From an uncultured Pseudomonadota bacterium (lineage in GTDB: Bacteria; Myxococcota_A; UBA796; CAJQPC01), in contig CAJXRZ010000034.1 of the NCBI GenBank assembly GCA_913060515.1, forward strand, positions 1-64,000: DNA of 64,000 nt, in the 5' to 3' direction. Below are positions 16,154 to 24,747 of this stretch, in pieces (the first letter of the stretch is position 1; the number at the start of each line of letters is the position of its first letter). Made by a program: the position numbers and the translations under genes. Below the pieces are notes generated by a model. That model was not told the DNA's origin. It made no database searches and saw only the letters and a list, made by a program, of their open reading frames with translations.

Positions 16154-17476
16154 ATGATTCCTCTTCTCCTGCTCGCTCTCGGCCCAGCCCCCGAAGAACT
16201 CTCTCTGCTCGGCGAAGTTCCGGCGCTGTGTGCGGACGCCGCCATGACGCAGTGCTGGACCCCGACGAAGCCGGACGGATTTCAGGGCAACCGCCTCTTC
16301 GTGACGGAGATTGGAGAGAAGAGCAGTGCGCTCAGCGTCCAGGTCTCCGGCGTGCGCCTCCACCCTTGGGTCCCGGCCCAATCGCTGGAGCTTGTCGTAG
16401 ACGAGGTCAGCACATTCCCCTTCTCCGAGCAGGCCAGCCTGACCCTTCTCCCTGGACTGGCGATTCCCCCCGGCCAGGTCCTGGACCTGGAGTTCATGGA
16501 GCTCCCCCTCCCCTGGACCGATGCAAACCCTCCCTCCATGGGCCGCAGCTACGTGGAGATGGAGCCTCCCAGCCATACGCAGAGCCAAGCCGTTCTGGCC
16601 GAGATGAAGCAGAGCAGCGGCCCGTGGGTGCAGATGATTCCCAAAGGTCAGACGCTGCACGCTGAGCCCAAGGGCCCCGTCATTGCCACAATGGGGCCTG
16701 GAAGTGACGCCAAGATCCTGGACCGCCAGGGCCCCTGGACCCTGGTCCTCATTGAGCGACCCTACTTCCAGCTGCGCGCCTGGGCGCATGACTTGCCAGC
16801 GCCAGAGACACCCCCGGCCATTGGCTTCTGCGGAGGCGGACACGGCTACGGCCCGGGCACGCCACCGCGCACCATCGTGCTGGAAGCGGACACCCCGCTG
16901 TATCTGGCCCAAGGTGACGCTCCGATCGCCCACACCTTGGACACCGCATCCTTCGTCGTGCAGGTCGATGAAGACGAGCGAATCGGCATTCAGCTGAGCA
17001 CGGCCTGGGGCATGCTGATGGTCTACCCAGAGGCCAAGCAGATCCAGAGCGCCGATCTGGAGGCCTTCCGTGGCTGGTTGGCAGAGGGCCCCTTGTATGC
17101 AAAGGCCAAAGACGGCAGCTGCACCGAAGCCTCACTCGTGCTGCCCGAAGGCCCGTTCCCAGCGGCAGAGCTCAAGGTCATGGACACCTCCGAGATCCCC
17201 GGGGGCGCGTGTGAACACAGCGTCTCGCTCGCCTGGAAAGGAAACAACACCCTGTCCTCGGGCGGTCCAGGCGGCTTCTGCGAGTTCCCCGACGGCACAG
17301 GCAGCGGCTGGATGAACAGCGGCCACTGGACGCAGACCTTCACCGTCCAAGAGCAAGGCTGGGTGAAGCTGGCTGGAGAGTGGCTCAACCACGACCTGGC
17401 CGTGTGCGAGAGCAGCGAGCCGCCGACTCCGCCCATCGAGGGGTCCCCAGCCTCGGACGAGGCCTCCCAGGACTGA
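16154..17476 (+). CDS. Secreted protein with SH3-like region
   Basis: A 440-residue exported protein. MIPLLLLALGPAPEELS is a short signal peptide; the start at 16154 places it at the terminus, but ATG at 16139 or 16115 would also be in frame. The middle (about residues 165-215: QTLHAEPKGPVIATMGPGSD then GPWTLVLIERPYFQLRAWAH) resembles a bacterial SH3b domain. The rest is beta-rich with scattered Cys that may form disulfides. I cannot name a full-length family. The tail is acidic and Pro/Ser-rich. The divergent helicase gene lies 173 bp away. Confidence 0.65.
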   Translation: MIPLLLLALGPAPEELSLLGEVPALCADAAMTQCWTPTKPDGFQGNRLFVTEIGEKSSALSVQVSGVRLHPWVPAQSLELVVDEVSTFPFSEQASLTLLPGLAIPPGQVLDLEFMELPLPWTDANPPSMGRSYVEMEPPSHTQSQAVLAEMKQSSGPWVQMIPKGQTLHAEPKGPVIATMGPGSDAKILDRQGPWTLVLIERPYFQLRAWAHDLPAPETPPAIGFCGGGHGYGPGTPPRTIVLEADTPLYLAQGDAPIAHTLDTASFVVQVDEDERIGIQLSTAWGMLMVYPEAKQIQSADLEAFRGWLAEGPLYAKAKDGSCTEASLVLPEGPFPAAELKVMDTSEIPGGACEHSVSLAWKGNNTLSSGGPGGFCEFPDGTGSGWMNSGHWTQTFTVQEQGWVKLAGEWLNHDLAVCESSEPPTPPIEGSPASDEASQD

Positions 17477-17523
17477 CGGCGGGTTGACGCCCGCGCCCTG
17501 AGCGCGGTGCTACGCTGGCCAAG

Positions 17524-18726
17524 ATGCTGATTCTCCTGCTGGCCTGTACGCCCACGTCCACCCCCGTCGAGGAGACCGTGGACCCCGGTCCCCAGTGGGT
17601 CTTCGACACACCTGCTTTAGAGAGCACGCCCACCCTCGAGGTGGTTGATGTCTTCTCCGAGACCGAGACCCACGGCTTCTCTTTGGAGTTGGACAGCCAA
17701 GCCCGAAACGACCTGCGCTCCGACCCCTATTCCTGGACCGAAGCGGTCTTCATCGCAGGCGAGGTCCCCTACCCCATCGGCATCCGCATCAAGGGCTCGA
17801 GCACCTACAGGGACTACGGCGACAAGCCCTCCTTCAAGCTCCGCTTTGACTACGTGCACTCCGAGCTACGCTTCAACGGAATGCGCCGCCTGAACCTGCA
17901 CAACATGGTCCTGGACCCCATGCTCTCCAGCGAAGTGCTGAACTGGGGATTCTTCCGTGCCGCCGCTCTACCCGCTCCACGTGTGGGCTACGCCCGCCTG
18001 GACATCAACGGCAGAGATGAGGGGCTCTACAGCATCGTCGAGGACATCGAGGATGACTTCCTCAAGCAGTGGTTCGGCGACTCCCACGGCAACCTCTATG
18101 AGAACGCCGAGAACTACTGCGATCTGACCCGAGTGGGCTGCTTCGACAAAGACGAGTGGGACGAGGGGAACGACGATGCCCTGGAGGGGCTGATCAGCGC
18201 CGCCAGGCTCAACGGCCAAGACTGGCTGGGCGAGATGAAGGAGCGCATGGACTGGGAGCGCTTCGTCTCCTTCCTGGCCATGGAGCGGGTCGTCGCCCAC
18301 TGGGACAGCTACAGCTACGATGTGAGCAACTACCGCCTCTACCACGACCCCACAGCCGACACCTTCGCCTTCATCCCTTGGTCAGGCGACCTGGGCTTTG
18401 GCTACCGTCCCTGGAGCTACTACGACTGCGGCCGCCACGGCGTAGACCCAGCGGACTACGACTTGGGCCTGCTGGCCAGGACCTGTGAGCAGGTCCCCGA
18501 GTGCCACAACGCCGTGCTCGATGCCATGCTGGTGCACGCTGACATGCTCGAGGACATGGACGCCGGAGGCATGGTGCAGCCTGCCTTGGACCGTGTCCGG
18601 GACGACGCCGAGAGCGACCCCGAGAACTACGACATGGACCACTTCGAGTACCACGGGGCCTGCGTCGAGGAGTTCATCACGGACAGGCCAGATGTGGTTC
18701 GAGCGTGGGTGGCCGAGAACCGCTGA
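17524..18726 (+). CDS. CotH kinase family lipoprotein
   Basis: Lipoprotein (MLILLLAC, lipobox LLAC) whose body fits the CotH family, extracellular protein kinase-like proteins first known from Bacillus spore coats and common on Myxococcota surfaces. Recognisable blocks: IRIKGSSTYRDYGDKPSFKLRF at about residues 90-110, RRLNLHNMVLDPMLSSEVL, the YARLDINGRDEGLYSIVEDIEDDFL block, and SYDVSNYRLYHDP with IPWSGDLGFG near residues 260-300, where CotH kinases carry their metal-binding Asp. The phosphorylation target is unknown. TACGCT ends 7 bases before the ATG and a TTGACG lies further up, so a leaderless promoter is possible. Follows the SH3-like protein gene after 47 bp. Confidence 0.87.
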   Translation: MLILLLACTPTSTPVEETVDPGPQWVFDTPALESTPTLEVVDVFSETETHGFSLELDSQARNDLRSDPYSWTEAVFIAGEVPYPIGIRIKGSSTYRDYGDKPSFKLRFDYVHSELRFNGMRRLNLHNMVLDPMLSSEVLNWGFFRAAALPAPRVGYARLDINGRDEGLYSIVEDIEDDFLKQWFGDSHGNLYENAENYCDLTRVGCFDKDEWDEGNDDALEGLISAARLNGQDWLGEMKERMDWERFVSFLAMERVVAHWDSYSYDVSNYRLYHDPTADTFAFIPWSGDLGFGYRPWSYYDCGRHGVDPADYDLGLLARTCEQVPECHNAVLDAMLVHADMLEDMDAGGMVQPALDRVRDDAESDPENYDMDHFEYHGACVEEFITDRPDVVRAWVAENR

Positions 18727-18754
18727 GCTCAGCCGCTCAGCAGTTCACAACGCA

Positions 18755-18778
18755 GCGACTCAGCGACTCAGCGACTCA
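18755..18778. repeat. Three perfect tandem copies of gcgactca
   Basis: An 8-base unit is repeated three times without a mismatch between the CotH gene and the end of the isoleucyl-tRNA synthetase gene. The last copy includes the synthetase stop codon (TGA on the minus strand), so the repeats supply extra TGA triplets beyond the stop. It is probably a slippage product. Confidence 0.7.
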
Positions 18779-21700
18779 GAGGCCGCGCACCGAGATGCGC
18801 ACAGCCTTTCCGTCCACCTCATCCTCACTGACCTGGCCGAAAGGAGCGCTCTCCCAGGTCTGAACCAAGGTCTCTTTGGCGACGTGGTCCCGGAAGCGCT
18901 CGACGGCTGCGACCACCGCAGGGTCTCCGTCTACGTGCAGAGCCAGGCGCTGGGTGTAGCCCAGATCAAGCTGCTTGCGAAGCGACTGGACGCGGCTGAT
19001 GACCTCGCGGGAGAGGCCCTCCTCCAAGAGGTCTGCGTCTAGCTCCGCATGCAAGGCCACAACGGCCTTGGCGGAACCTGCTGCCTGGAAGCTGGCCTTT
19101 GGCGTGACGCGCACATCGACCTCGTCTTCGGTCAGAGTGACGGGGGTACCTTCCAAGTCGATGGTCAAGCCGCCGGCCAAGACCTGGGCACGCACAGCAG
19201 CCCCGTCCATCCCAGAGAGCGCCTTTGCACAAGCCTTCATCTGCTTGCCCAAGCGCTTTCCCAGGGCCTTAAAGTTGGGCTTGACGGCAAAGTCTACGAA
19301 GTCCTCGGCGCGCTCCGAGAAGCGCACTTCCCGCACGTTGAGCTCATCGATGAGTAGACCCAGCAAGGGCTGCAGCGCCTGAGCGCGCTCCTGCTCTGCC
19401 AAGACGACCTCCACTGCCCGCAGAGGCTGACGCACCCGAACGCCGACGTTCTTGCGAGCGGCGAGCCCCAAGCTGGCCAGCTCACGGACCAGCGCCATGT
19501 TCTCGGAGAGCTCCGGGTTCAGGGCAGCGGTGTTCACCTTGGGCCAAGAGCGGTGGTGAACGCTGGACTCGGGCAAGTGCCCACACAGATCCTGGTACAA
19601 GGCCTCGGCCATGAAGGGCACGAAGGGAGCGGCCAGGTGAGCGACCTGCACCAAGACTTCGTAGAGAGTCCAGAGAGCGCTGCTCTCCTCGCTCCAGAAG
19701 CGGCTGCGAGAGCGACGCACGTACCAGTTGCTCAGGCTCTCTACAAAGGCCTGTAGCGAGCGGGCGGCCTCGTAGATGTTGTAGGCATCCAGATACTCGG
19801 TCATGGCCGCGGTGGTCTGGTTCAGCTCGTGCAGGACCCAGCGGTCCAGCTCCGAGCGCTCGGTCGGCGCAGTCTGCGTCGGGTCAAAGCCAGCGATGTT
19901 GGCGTAGATGCCGAAGAAACTGTGAACGTTCTTGAGCCGCATGTGGAACTCACGCTGGCCCTCGCGGATGTTGCGCAGGCTCAGGCGGGTGTTGGACCAA
20001 GGCGGGTTGGAGGCGTAGAAGAGCCAGCGGAAGGCGTCTGCACCGGGGGCCTGGAAGGGCGCGTAGAGCTTGACCATGGGCTGCTCTGGGTCCAAGCCGA
20101 AGCGCTCGATGTCCGCCGGGTTCAAGTGCACGGTGTCCTTCTTGAGAACCTTGGCCTTGACCACGCTGAGTTGGAACTTCTCCTCGCCGATCTTGACGGT
20201 GAACTTCTCCTTGGGCCCAAAGGCCAGAGACTTGATCTGAGCTGCCATGAAGCCCACCGAGCCCACCGGCACGTTGGTGTCGGGGACCACATGTGGGGTG
20301 GTGTGGCCCAGCATGACCAAGTCAGGGCTGGTGTAGTTGCCCTTGGACTTGGACTCCTTCTTGCCGTCCATGTCGGTGACGTGGCCCAGCACGATGCAGT
20401 TCTTGTAGGGACGCGGCATGCCCACCGGGTCCATCTTGAACTCCTCGCAGGTCTCATCGTCGAAGAGCAAGGTGCTGATCATCAACAGGCTGTAGAACCA
20501 GCCTCGGGTCTGATCGACCGCCTCGGAGATGAAGTCCGCGGGGAAGTTCTTCTTGAAGACCTCGTGGGAGCCCTCGGCGTGGGGGAATCCCCACTGGGCG
20601 AAGGGCATCGCGCCGGAGTCAAACCAGCAGTCGATGACCTCGGGGGCGCGCACCATCCGCTCCCCGCAGGCGCAGGGCAGAGTGACGCGGTCCACCCAAG
20701 GGCGGTGGACTTGAAGGTCCTTGTCCACGCTCTGGTCAAAGCCGCTGTCGGTGCCCGCTGCAGCGTTGAGGGCCTCGATCTCCGCGACGGAAGAGGGCGC
20801 CTTCATGGCCTCGCAAGAGGGGCAGCGCCAGATGTTCAGGGGGGTGCCCCAGAAGCGCTCCCGGGACAGAGCCCAGTCCACGTTGTTGCGCAGGAAGTCG
20901 CCGAAGCGCCCCTCCTTGATGTGCTCAGGCAGCCAGTTCACGGCCTGGTTGTTGGCCAAGGCCTCCTTGTTCAGGGCCGTGGTCTTTACGAACCAAGCCG
21001 GCCGGGCGTACTGGATGAGGGGATCATCCATCGCGCGCCAGCAGAAGGGGTAGTCGTGGCGGTACTGCTCCAGCTTGAAGAGCACGCCGCGCTCACGCAG
21101 GTGCTTGACGATGCCCTTGTCGGCGTCCTTGCAGAAGATGCCTTCCAGGAAGCCGGTGCCCGGAGAGAACTTGCCGTTGGGCTCCACAAGCTGAAGCAGG
21201 CCCACGCCGTGCTCCGCTGCGACACGAAAGTCGTCCTCGCCAAAGGCGGGCGCGGTGTGCACCAGACCGGTACCGGACTGCAGGGTGACGTGGCGTCCGG
21301 TGATGAGCACGCAGAACTTGCCGGTCTCCGGCTCAGCAAAGTCAAAGATGGGCTCGTACTCCAAGCCCTCCAGCTCCTTTCCGCTGGCCTTGGCGATGAC
21401 CGTGCCGACGCCCTCGCCCAGGACCTTCTCGCGCAGGCCCTCGGCGACGACCACCAGCTCGTGGCTCCCGTCCTCCTTCTCCAAGCGAACCAGGCTGTAC
21501 TCCAGCTTGGGGCCCAAGGCGATGGCGGTGTTGCTGGGCAGGGTCCACGGGGTGGTGGTCCAAGCCAGGAAGCTCAGGGGCTCCGTCTCGGCCAGCAGAT
21601 AGTCCACGGTCATCACGCCGCGGGTAAAGGCCTTGACCACCGCGTGGGGGTCCTTGGCCGCGAAGCGCACGGTCACCGAGGGGTCATCGACCTGCTTGTA

Positions 21701-22285
21701 GCCCTGGCCGACCTCGCCAGCGGAGAGCGTGGTTCCGCCCTGTGGCCACCACCAGACGACCTTGTGACCCTGGTAGAGCAGTCCCTTCTCGAAGAGCCGG
21801 CTCAACGCCCACCACACCGACTCCACATAGGCGCGGTGGTAGGTCACGTAGGCCTCGTCCATGTTGACCCAGAAGCCGATGCGCTCGGTGAGCTGCTCCC
21901 ACTGCTCGGTGTAGGTGAACACCGACTCGATGCACTTGCGGGAGAACTCCTCCTCGCCGTACTCGACGATGGCCTCGCGACCGTGGATGCCCAGCTGCTT
22001 CTCGACCTCGACCTCGACCGGGAGACCGTGGGTGTCCCAGCCGGCCTTGCGGTTCACTAGAAAGCCCTGCATCGCCTTGTAGCGTGGGATCAAATCCTTG
22101 ATCGCCCGAGTGAGCACGTGGCCGTTGTGGGGGGTGCCGTTGGCGGTGGGCGGCCCTTCGTAGAAGACGAACTCCGGGCGACCTTGGGCCAGACGAAGGC
22201 CCTCACGGAAGGTGTTCTGGGACTTCCAGAATGCCAGGACCTCGGTCTCGAGGTCGACGGGAGCGGGCAGGTCGTTGAAGGGCAT
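18776..22285 (-). CDS. ileS: Isoleucyl-tRNA synthetase (IleRS) with an insertion after the KMSKS loop
   Basis: Class I synthetase that charges tRNA-Ile, 1169 residues, longer than the roughly 940 of E. coli. N-terminal FYEGPPTANGTPHNGHVLTR holds the HIGH-type signature (HNGH), followed by the editing domain and WFDSGAMPFAQWG. Cys pairs in RCPSC and PCACG suggest a zinc site in the middle. The KMSKS equivalent is KESKS in MDGKKESKSKGN near residue 642. Instead of running straight into the usual GADALRW helix, about 80 extra residues intervene before PGADAFRWLFYAS (near 745). The pattern suggests the eukaryote-like IleRS2 clade. Start MPFNDLPAP at 22285; no strong ribosome site. Confidence 0.95.
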   Translation of the reverse strand: MPFNDLPAPVDLETEVLAFWKSQNTFREGLRLAQGRPEFVFYEGPPTANGTPHNGHVLTRAIKDLIPRYKAMQGFLVNRKAGWDTHGLPVEVEVEKQLGIHGREAIVEYGEEEFSRKCIESVFTYTEQWEQLTERIGFWVNMDEAYVTYHRAYVESVWWALSRLFEKGLLYQGHKVVWWWPQGGTTLSAGEVGQGYKQVDDPSVTVRFAAKDPHAVVKAFTRGVMTVDYLLAETEPLSFLAWTTTPWTLPSNTAIALGPKLEYSLVRLEKEDGSHELVVVAEGLREKVLGEGVGTVIAKASGKELEGLEYEPIFDFAEPETGKFCVLITGRHVTLQSGTGLVHTAPAFGEDDFRVAAEHGVGLLQLVEPNGKFSPGTGFLEGIFCKDADKGIVKHLRERGVLFKLEQYRHDYPFCWRAMDDPLIQYARPAWFVKTTALNKEALANNQAVNWLPEHIKEGRFGDFLRNNVDWALSRERFWGTPLNIWRCPSCEAMKAPSSVAEIEALNAAAGTDSGFDQSVDKDLQVHRPWVDRVTLPCACGERMVRAPEVIDCWFDSGAMPFAQWGFPHAEGSHEVFKKNFPADFISEAVDQTRGWFYSLLMISTLLFDDETCEEFKMDPVGMPRPYKNCIVLGHVTDMDGKKESKSKGNYTSPDLVMLGHTTPHVVPDTNVPVGSVGFMAAQIKSLAFGPKEKFTVKIGEEKFQLSVVKAKVLKKDTVHLNPADIERFGLDPEQPMVKLYAPFQAPGADAFRWLFYASNPPWSNTRLSLRNIREGQREFHMRLKNVHSFFGIYANIAGFDPTQTAPTERSELDRWVLHELNQTTAAMTEYLDAYNIYEAARSLQAFVESLSNWYVRRSRSRFWSEESSALWTLYEVLVQVAHLAAPFVPFMAEALYQDLCGHLPESSVHHRSWPKVNTAALNPELSENMALVRELASLGLAARKNVGVRVRQPLRAVEVVLAEQERAQALQPLLGLLIDELNVREVRFSERAEDFVDFAVKPNFKALGKRLGKQMKACAKALSGMDGAAVRAQVLAGGLTIDLEGTPVTLTEDEVDVRVTPKASFQAAGSAKAVVALHAELDADLLEEGLSREVISRVQSLRKQLDLGYTQRLALHVDGDPAVVAAVERFRDHVAKETLVQTWESAPFGQVSEDEVDGKAVRISVRGL

Positions 22286-22427
22286 CGCAGGGGACCTTTT
22301 TCGGTGCGCCGGCAAGGGGCGCGTAGGCGGGGGGCCCTGTATAACCACGGGGCAAAGTCACGGTAGGGCTCGCTCCCTCCGAGGGGCCGCAGCGCCCACC
22401 TTTCGTCCCATAGACAGAGGCCACCCC

Positions 22428-22997
22428 ATGATCTTGAAGACCCTCTCTGAGCTCGACGCTCTGTATGCATCGCCGAGCGCCAGAGCCTTGGCCAAGGTCC
22501 AGAGCAGCCTGGGTCCGGACCACATCCGCTTTCTGGAGCGCAGCCCCTTCTACGCCGTGGCGACCTCGGGGGCGGAGGGCTTGGATTGCTCTCCACGCGG
22601 AGACCCACCCGGGAATGTGGTGGTCCTGAACCCCGGCAAGATCGCGCTCCCCAACCGACCCGGAAACCGCCGGCACGACAGCCTCAGGAACCTGCTGGAA
22701 GATCCACGCATCGCCTTGCTCTTCTTCATCCCTGGAATTGGCGAGACCCTGCGCATCATCGGGCGGGCAGAGCTACACGTGGACGCGGATCTGGCCGCTC
22801 GCTTTGAAGAGCAAGGCCATCATCCGAAGGTGGTCCTGGTGATACACATTGAGCAGGTGTATCACCACTGCAGCAAGGCCTTTATGCGCAGTCGAATCTG
22901 GGATACGAGCAGCCACGATGCTGGCTTTGAGCGCATCTCAAAGACAGATCCGGAGAGCTACCGCCCTAGCCTGTATCAAGAGGCCCCCAAAGACTGA
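22428..22997 (+). CDS. PPOX-class FMN-dependent flavoprotein, DR_2398 type
   Basis: A 189-residue split-barrel flavoprotein of the pyridoxamine-phosphate-oxidase superfamily. The order of blocks matches the DR_2398/MSMEG_1061-like group (TIGR04025): HIRFLERSPFYAVATSG, then DCSPRGDPPGNVVVLN, ALPNRPGNRRHDSLRNLLED and ALLFFIPGIGETLRIIGRAE, ending with VYHHCSKAFMRSRIWD. FMN is expected at the dimer interface; the reaction of this group is not known. The start ATG at 22428 is preceded by no strong ribosome site. The stop codon sits in the loop of an intrinsic terminator. Divergent from ileS with 142 bp between the starts. Confidence 0.85.
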   Translation: MILKTLSELDALYASPSARALAKVQSSLGPDHIRFLERSPFYAVATSGAEGLDCSPRGDPPGNVVVLNPGKIALPNRPGNRRHDSLRNLLEDPRIALLFFIPGIGETLRIIGRAELHVDADLAARFEEQGHHPKVVLVIHIEQVYHHCSKAFMRSRIWDTSSHDAGFERISKTDPESYRPSLYQEAPKD

Positions 22998-23010
22998 GGG
23001 CCTCTTGTTT
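22977..23010 (+). terminator. Intrinsic terminator after the PPOX flavoprotein gene
   Basis: CAAGAGGCCC (22977-22986) pairs perfectly with GGGCCTCTTG (22998-23007) around an 11-base loop holding the TGA stop of the upstream gene, followed by TTT. The next gene is convergent. The T-tract exists only on the plus side, so it should act mainly on plus-strand transcripts. Confidence 0.8.
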
Positions 23011-23015
23011 CAGGC

Positions 23016-24734
23016 TCACACGTGGATGCTGTTGCTCACCTGTGAGGGCAGGCTGTAGGAATACTCGAAGGGGCGGGTCTGGTTCCGCTGCTCGATCTCG
23101 GTCTCGATGTCCTTCAGGCAGTCCTGGAAGGCTTGAAGAGGCGTATCGACCCGGTCATCCTTGAAGTACCAGCGCCCGTAGTCGCCCAGCTCGTTGATGC
23201 GCACGCTCAGCGGGTAGAAGGCCTCCACTACCTCGTAGGCGACGTCCAGGGGGGGCAGCATCTTGTGATAGTCCGCAAGGGTGTCGCGACCTCGGCCCTC
23301 CGTGGGCCCCTCTGCAAAGGCCGCCTGGGGCTGCAGAGGCGCAAAGCCAAAGTCGTAGAGCGCGTAGTTGATGGCCGCGTGAAAGGCCGTGCCTCGGAAG
23401 ACCACACGGCTGATGAGACGCACCAAGCGCTCGACGGTCTCCACCTTTCCAATTCCAGCCAGACCACCCAAGTTCTCGTGGCCAAGTTCGACCACAAAGG
23501 CTTGTAGCTCCTCGTCCAGGGAGACGTCGGCGTCGCTGTGGTAGTAGACCGCGATGTAGGCCGCAATCCAGGTCTCGAGGGCCTCCCAAAGCAGCAGCTG
23601 GTCATCGCGGTAGGGGTAGCTGGGCAGGGCCCGGGTGTCGTCCACGCCGCGGCGAGCGAAGTCCTCGGGCGGCGAGCTCTCCATGATGCGGAAGTCCCGA
23701 ACCGCCTTGGCCGTCAGATCCAAGGAGCTCTGAAGCTCCTGAGCCATCATGCGGTCGATGGCCCCATCAGGCGGGGTCAGGCTGCTGCGCGTGATCTCGT
23801 TGACGATGAGCGTGTTCTCGGTGTGGGCGTCCAAGAGCAAGCGCAAAGGATGCGCTTTGGCCAGGTTGCGCTTTGTGGAGAGCACCACGGCCTCCATCAC
23901 GCAGTGGCACAGACCGAAGTGCGCGACCAGGCCGGTCAGTTGACTGTCTGCCGCAAGCAAGGCCACTTTGGCCATCTTCCAGCTGACTCCGTCTCCGGGC
24001 TGAACAAAGCTGGAGGTCTCAGGGTCCGCGCCCGTCTGAATCCCCACGATGAACCACTGGTCTCCCACTGCAGCGTAGACAGCAGTGGGCGCCAGAACGA
24101 CCTTGTCGTACTCGTCCACCTTGCCTGCTGGCAGGCCATCCAGTCCGCTGTAGTCGCCAACAAAGAGGCGCCCTTGAGTCAGGGCCTTCTTGAGCGTATC
24201 GCCCGGCCCGACAATCTTCTGGTAAGCCGCATCGTCGATCTCCAAGCTCTTTAGACCGGCGGCGTGCAGGCGCGTGATAAGGTTGGGGTTGCTGCCGCCC
24301 AAGGCAATCCAAGCGAAGAACTTGTCGTCCTCCCAGTTCTCGAGCACCTTGGGCTTGGGCAAGTGCTCGTACTGCTTCTCATACTGGGAGACCGAGACAA
24401 CGGGGTACTCCCGCTTCAGCGCGCCGGCCGCCTTGTGCAGCTCCTTGCGGGAGTCCGAGAAGTTCTCGGGGCCCATCTCAGAGGCGGAGCTGGCCAGCTT
24501 GGCCAGGACGGTGAGAACGCCACCATTGAGGCGCGCCTTGTTCAGGGCGACCTCGAGGTTGACCTTGGCCAGCTTGGCCCAGTATTCAACACCGCCAAAG
24601 TCGCGCTTTGGGACCTCTTTTGCGAAGAGCAAATCAGAGGTAGAGCGGTCGAAAATGTATTCCCCGCGGGCCTTGTCCAGGTCTTCGCGGCGGTCCGTGA
24701 CATCGGGGTCATTCTGCGGAAGCAAGGGGGTCAT
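23016..24734 (-). CDS. Lipoxygenase (paralogue 1; C-terminal Val)
   Basis: Non-haem iron lipoxygenase that should insert O2 into polyunsaturated fatty acids, 572 residues. The family iron site is visible: HFGLCH (His-x4-His), then x17 to AHPLRLLLDAH, then HAAIN (third His and the Asn four residues later). The C-terminus ends SNSIHV, so the last carboxylate ligand comes from Val instead of the usual Ile. RGVDDT, YPYRDD and DEELQAFV are further LOX blocks. There is no signal peptide and no PLAT domain, so it should be cytosolic or membrane-associated, unlike the secreted Pseudomonas enzyme. Start ATG at 24734 has GGAG 7-8 bases before it. It follows its paralogue after 13 bp and is the last gene of a four-gene operon. 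Confidence 0.9.
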   Translation of the reverse strand: MTPLLPQNDPDVTDRREDLDKARGEYIFDRSTSDLLFAKEVPKRDFGGVEYWAKLAKVNLEVALNKARLNGGVLTVLAKLASSASEMGPENFSDSRKELHKAAGALKREYPVVSVSQYEKQYEHLPKPKVLENWEDDKFFAWIALGGSNPNLITRLHAAGLKSLEIDDAAYQKIVGPGDTLKKALTQGRLFVGDYSGLDGLPAGKVDEYDKVVLAPTAVYAAVGDQWFIVGIQTGADPETSSFVQPGDGVSWKMAKVALLAADSQLTGLVAHFGLCHCVMEAVVLSTKRNLAKAHPLRLLLDAHTENTLIVNEITRSSLTPPDGAIDRMMAQELQSSLDLTAKAVRDFRIMESSPPEDFARRGVDDTRALPSYPYRDDQLLLWEALETWIAAYIAVYYHSDADVSLDEELQAFVVELGHENLGGLAGIGKVETVERLVRLISRVVFRGTAFHAAINYALYDFGFAPLQPQAAFAEGPTEGRGRDTLADYHKMLPPLDVAYEVVEAFYPLSVRINELGDYGRWYFKDDRVDTPLQAFQDCLKDIETEIEQRNQTRPFEYSYSLPSQVSNSIHV

Positions 24735-24747
24735 GAAAGGCTCCGAA

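Noticed and set aside
19829-22060. 743-residue plus-strand frame opposite isoleucyl-tRNA synthetase
   Set aside because: Antisense shadow of a clear essential gene; no recognisable domain.
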